DNA of 64,000 nucleotides from Parachlorella kessleri (lineage: Eukaryota > Chlorophyta > Trebouxiophyceae > Chlorellales > Chlorellaceae): the NCBI GenBank assembly GCA_001598975.1, contig BBXU01003035.1:1-64000 (forward strand). Direction: 5' to 3'. Shown in pieces: positions 62,301-64,000 of this stretch. The position numbers and the translations under genes are program-made. The notes under the pieces were generated by a model. It searched no databases. It was not told the DNA's origin and saw nothing but the letters and a program-made list of their open reading frames with translations. The stretch's first letter is position 1. Every line of letters starts with the position of its first letter.

Positions 62301-64000
62301 CTTGCGTCACCGTGGTTGCCTGCTAAGACCAACTGCGGTTTGGCATCACTTGGAGGCTTGGGACGCTCCTCTTTGCACTCCCGCAGCTCTTAGCCTCACA
62401 TCCCCTCAGTCTTTTCCCCGTGACCAACCTGAACTGGTACCCCTGGGGTGGTGCAGTGGTGCCGGTGGGCCCCCGGGCTCGCTTTGGGCTGCACGGCCTG
62501 GAGGCCAACACATTTGTGGTGCGGGAGCGGGTACAATTCCAGGAACCAGGGCCTCGCCAGCTGCTGGGTGAGTGACGGAGCTTGGTTCAACAGGGCTCCG
62601 GGGACTTGTGCTGCAAGCAGCCGTCTCAAAACGTGTTGGAATCAAGCAAGCAAAGGAGACTGCGCCCCTGTTGCGACTGGAGAGCTGGTGACCAGGCACC
62701 GCTTCAGCCTTGCCCGGGACCCTATGCCTGTCATGCCATCCAGTCGCATGCACGTGCTTGAGTGGACTCTTTGGCCACTTTCCTGCGTTACGAATACAGG
62801 TGCACTCCACTGACCCACCATTCCTGTGATGGTTAGTCGCATCTCAGGGCTTCTCGCCAATGCCTGTGCAGGGCCCTTGGAAACGGGTGTGCAGGCGGGG
62901 GGCCAGCAGCCTTTGCGGCTGACTCACAGCTTTGACCTGTCCGCCCACGAGGGCTTCCTCATGTACTGGGCCCGACTGCAGTATGCGGTGGTGGGCAGCA
63001 ACCGCCAGGGCGCGCGCCTCCCCCTGGCCGACCCGCTGCGCCAGTGCTTCCCCTTTGACAGGGCCACGGAGGTATCAGGCTGCCAGGCTGCAGTGTAAAG
63101 CACTTGGGGCATGTGCTTCACTTGTACCCATGCGAGCGGTGGATGTTCTAAAAGTGCATGTCATGCTAAAGCCAGCAGGGGAGGGGCAGAATACGGCGCC
63201 TGGGATGACCGCCGCAGCAGCTGTCCTTTGCATGCGCTGCCAAATCACCTAGCCTTGCCGTTGCTATGGAGACCCTGTGCCCTTGCACACAGCGCTTGCC
63301 GCAAGTGCTGCAGGTGGCATTTGAGAAGAGCTGGTCCACCCGGCGCACCATGAGCACGCAGCAGTGGGCGCAGCTGCAAGCGGCGGTGGCGCATGTGCGA
63401 GATCCGTACCTCATCACCGCGCAGGCCTGCTTTGACCTGGCCAGGACTTTGGGCATCGAGTATGAGAACGTGGGTTGGTCCGGGGCACGGGCATTGAGGG
63501 TGCTACTGCTACTGTTTGCTCTTGTTGGGTTGCCAGAGTATGGTGGCAGTCACGGCGGTGCTAGGTACAAGGCCACCCAAGGCCCAGTTCCGTGTGTACA
63601 TGGCAATGTCGCTCACGTGCTTGGCTAGTGAGCTGGGTTCGTGAGCTGCTGACTACCTTTCCCAGGAGCTTGGTCCGATGCTGCATATGTGCTTGCCCTG
63701 GCTTTCAGGTCACTGTCGCATACATGTGTCACATGCATATGGGCGAGGCTCCCTCTTGCCTGGCATGGAGCAGCTGCTTGCCTGACCTGGCATCACCCCT
63801 AAGGACGCCTGCGGGCAAGCCTGTCATGCAGGTCCTTGCCTTTGTGCGCGAGCAGCGGTCACGTACCCGCAAGGAGCGCCTGGGCGGAGCGACGCTCGGG
63901 CTCGGCAGGATTGCTGGGATTGGAGCCAGGGGGAAAGGCCTGGGTGGGGCTGCGGGCTTGGGTGGCGGCCGCGGCCGCGGGGGCGGTGGTGTCGCCAGGG
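53358..64000 (+). CDS. GTF3C1: TFIIIC B-block-binding subunit GTF3C1 (partial)
   Basis: This is the largest TFIIIC subunit (tau138/GTF3C1), which binds the B-block of tRNA genes to recruit RNA polymerase III. The ATG at 53358 starts MDDLFYASLEQIALQGPP, joining GCPLGKLFALIERAP, as in plant GTF3C1 (a short helical start and a winged-helix region). Other diagnostic blocks are DDAIGLYDVKLTKHQLSNLQ, RKALGLVGAAGYAGILQNEL, GQDPRSFFYVIKNLEQRGLL and TNLLHLARFAPALDRDMKY (winged-helix/B-block core, about 54700-55640). Then come DDAAHFRRICERLAGLQGR, WGHRIWRRLKATLVKRGHLE (about 56520-56580), an acidic run at about 57090-57160 and LTPEEQQQLFGLEPLYA. WYPWGGAVVPVGPRARFGLH and VLQVAFEKSWSTRRTMSTQQ follow near the right end. 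A basic linker with KPKKGKKAKKGEDD (about 54050) and a Gln/Glu-rich stretch (about 60860-60930) are present. More than 20 exons are visible. The gene runs off the window with no stop, in a Gly/Arg-rich segment. Confidence 0.88.
57902..57940 (+). repeat. Inverted repeat (hairpin) in a GTF3C1 intron
   Basis: The left arm CCGGGTTCTGCTGAAGC and right arm GCTTCAGCAACCCCGG pair almost perfectly with one bulge, around a 6-base loop. It could be an RNA hairpin or a small palindromic insertion scar. Confidence 0.75.

Overview
This window looks like nuclear DNA of a green alga (Chlorophyta, probably a trebouxiophyte or another core chlorophyte). Every gene is split by many short introns, most of them roughly 100-400 bp, and exons are typically 50-250 bp. 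The gene set is plant/algal: thioredoxin y, thioredoxin f, a calredoxin (EF-hands fused to thioredoxin, described from Chlamydomonas), a CCB3/YggT-type cytochrome b6f assembly factor, a DUF3007 plastid protein, an RH39-type plastid DEAD-box helicase, a plant-type TOPBP1/MEI1 and the B-block subunit of TFIIIC. No bacterial operon structure, mobile-element ORF, CRISPR array, rRNA or tRNA was recognised. All gene models were built by hand from exon homology, splice consensus and codon phase, so internal boundaries are estimates.

Layout: <1-2655 (-) an unrecognised plastid-type helical protein (partial); 3611-5320 (-) CCB3-like; 5712-12529 (-) TOPBP1/MEI1 with five BRCT domains; 13002-15974 (+) an ER-type coiled-coil membrane protein; 16535-19605 (-) proteasome lid protease RPN11; 20018-26143 (+) an EF-hand/WD40 protein of WDR49/WDY type; 26829-27879 (-) thioredoxin y; 28230-29478 (+) DUF3007; 30558-31871 (-) DUF1232; 32171-33666 (+) an S26-family protein without its catalytic dyad; 34598-40936 (-) an Atm1/ABCB7-type ABC half-transporter; 41301-42802 (+) thioredoxin f; 44411-47994 (-) calredoxin; 48379-52978 (-) RH39-like helicase; 53358->64000 (+) GTF3C1 (partial).

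From 5.7 kb onward the genes alternate strand almost strictly. This gives six head-to-head pairs with short shared upstream regions and five tail-to-tail pairs. Seven of the fifteen genes look plastid-targeted, and three thioredoxin-fold genes (Trx y, Trx f, calredoxin) lie within about 21 kb, so the middle of the window is rich in chloroplast redox functions.

The observations most worth a second look are: the calredoxin with WCRPC instead of WCGPC; the S26-family pseudo-protease; repeated GC-AG introns, five or six of which are required by codon phase; a dispersed repeat of about 70-105 bp with at least nine copies in the first 44 kb; a probable frameshift in a six-base homopolymer in the CCB3-like gene; and a 15-G run sitting on a splice donor of the DUF3007 gene.
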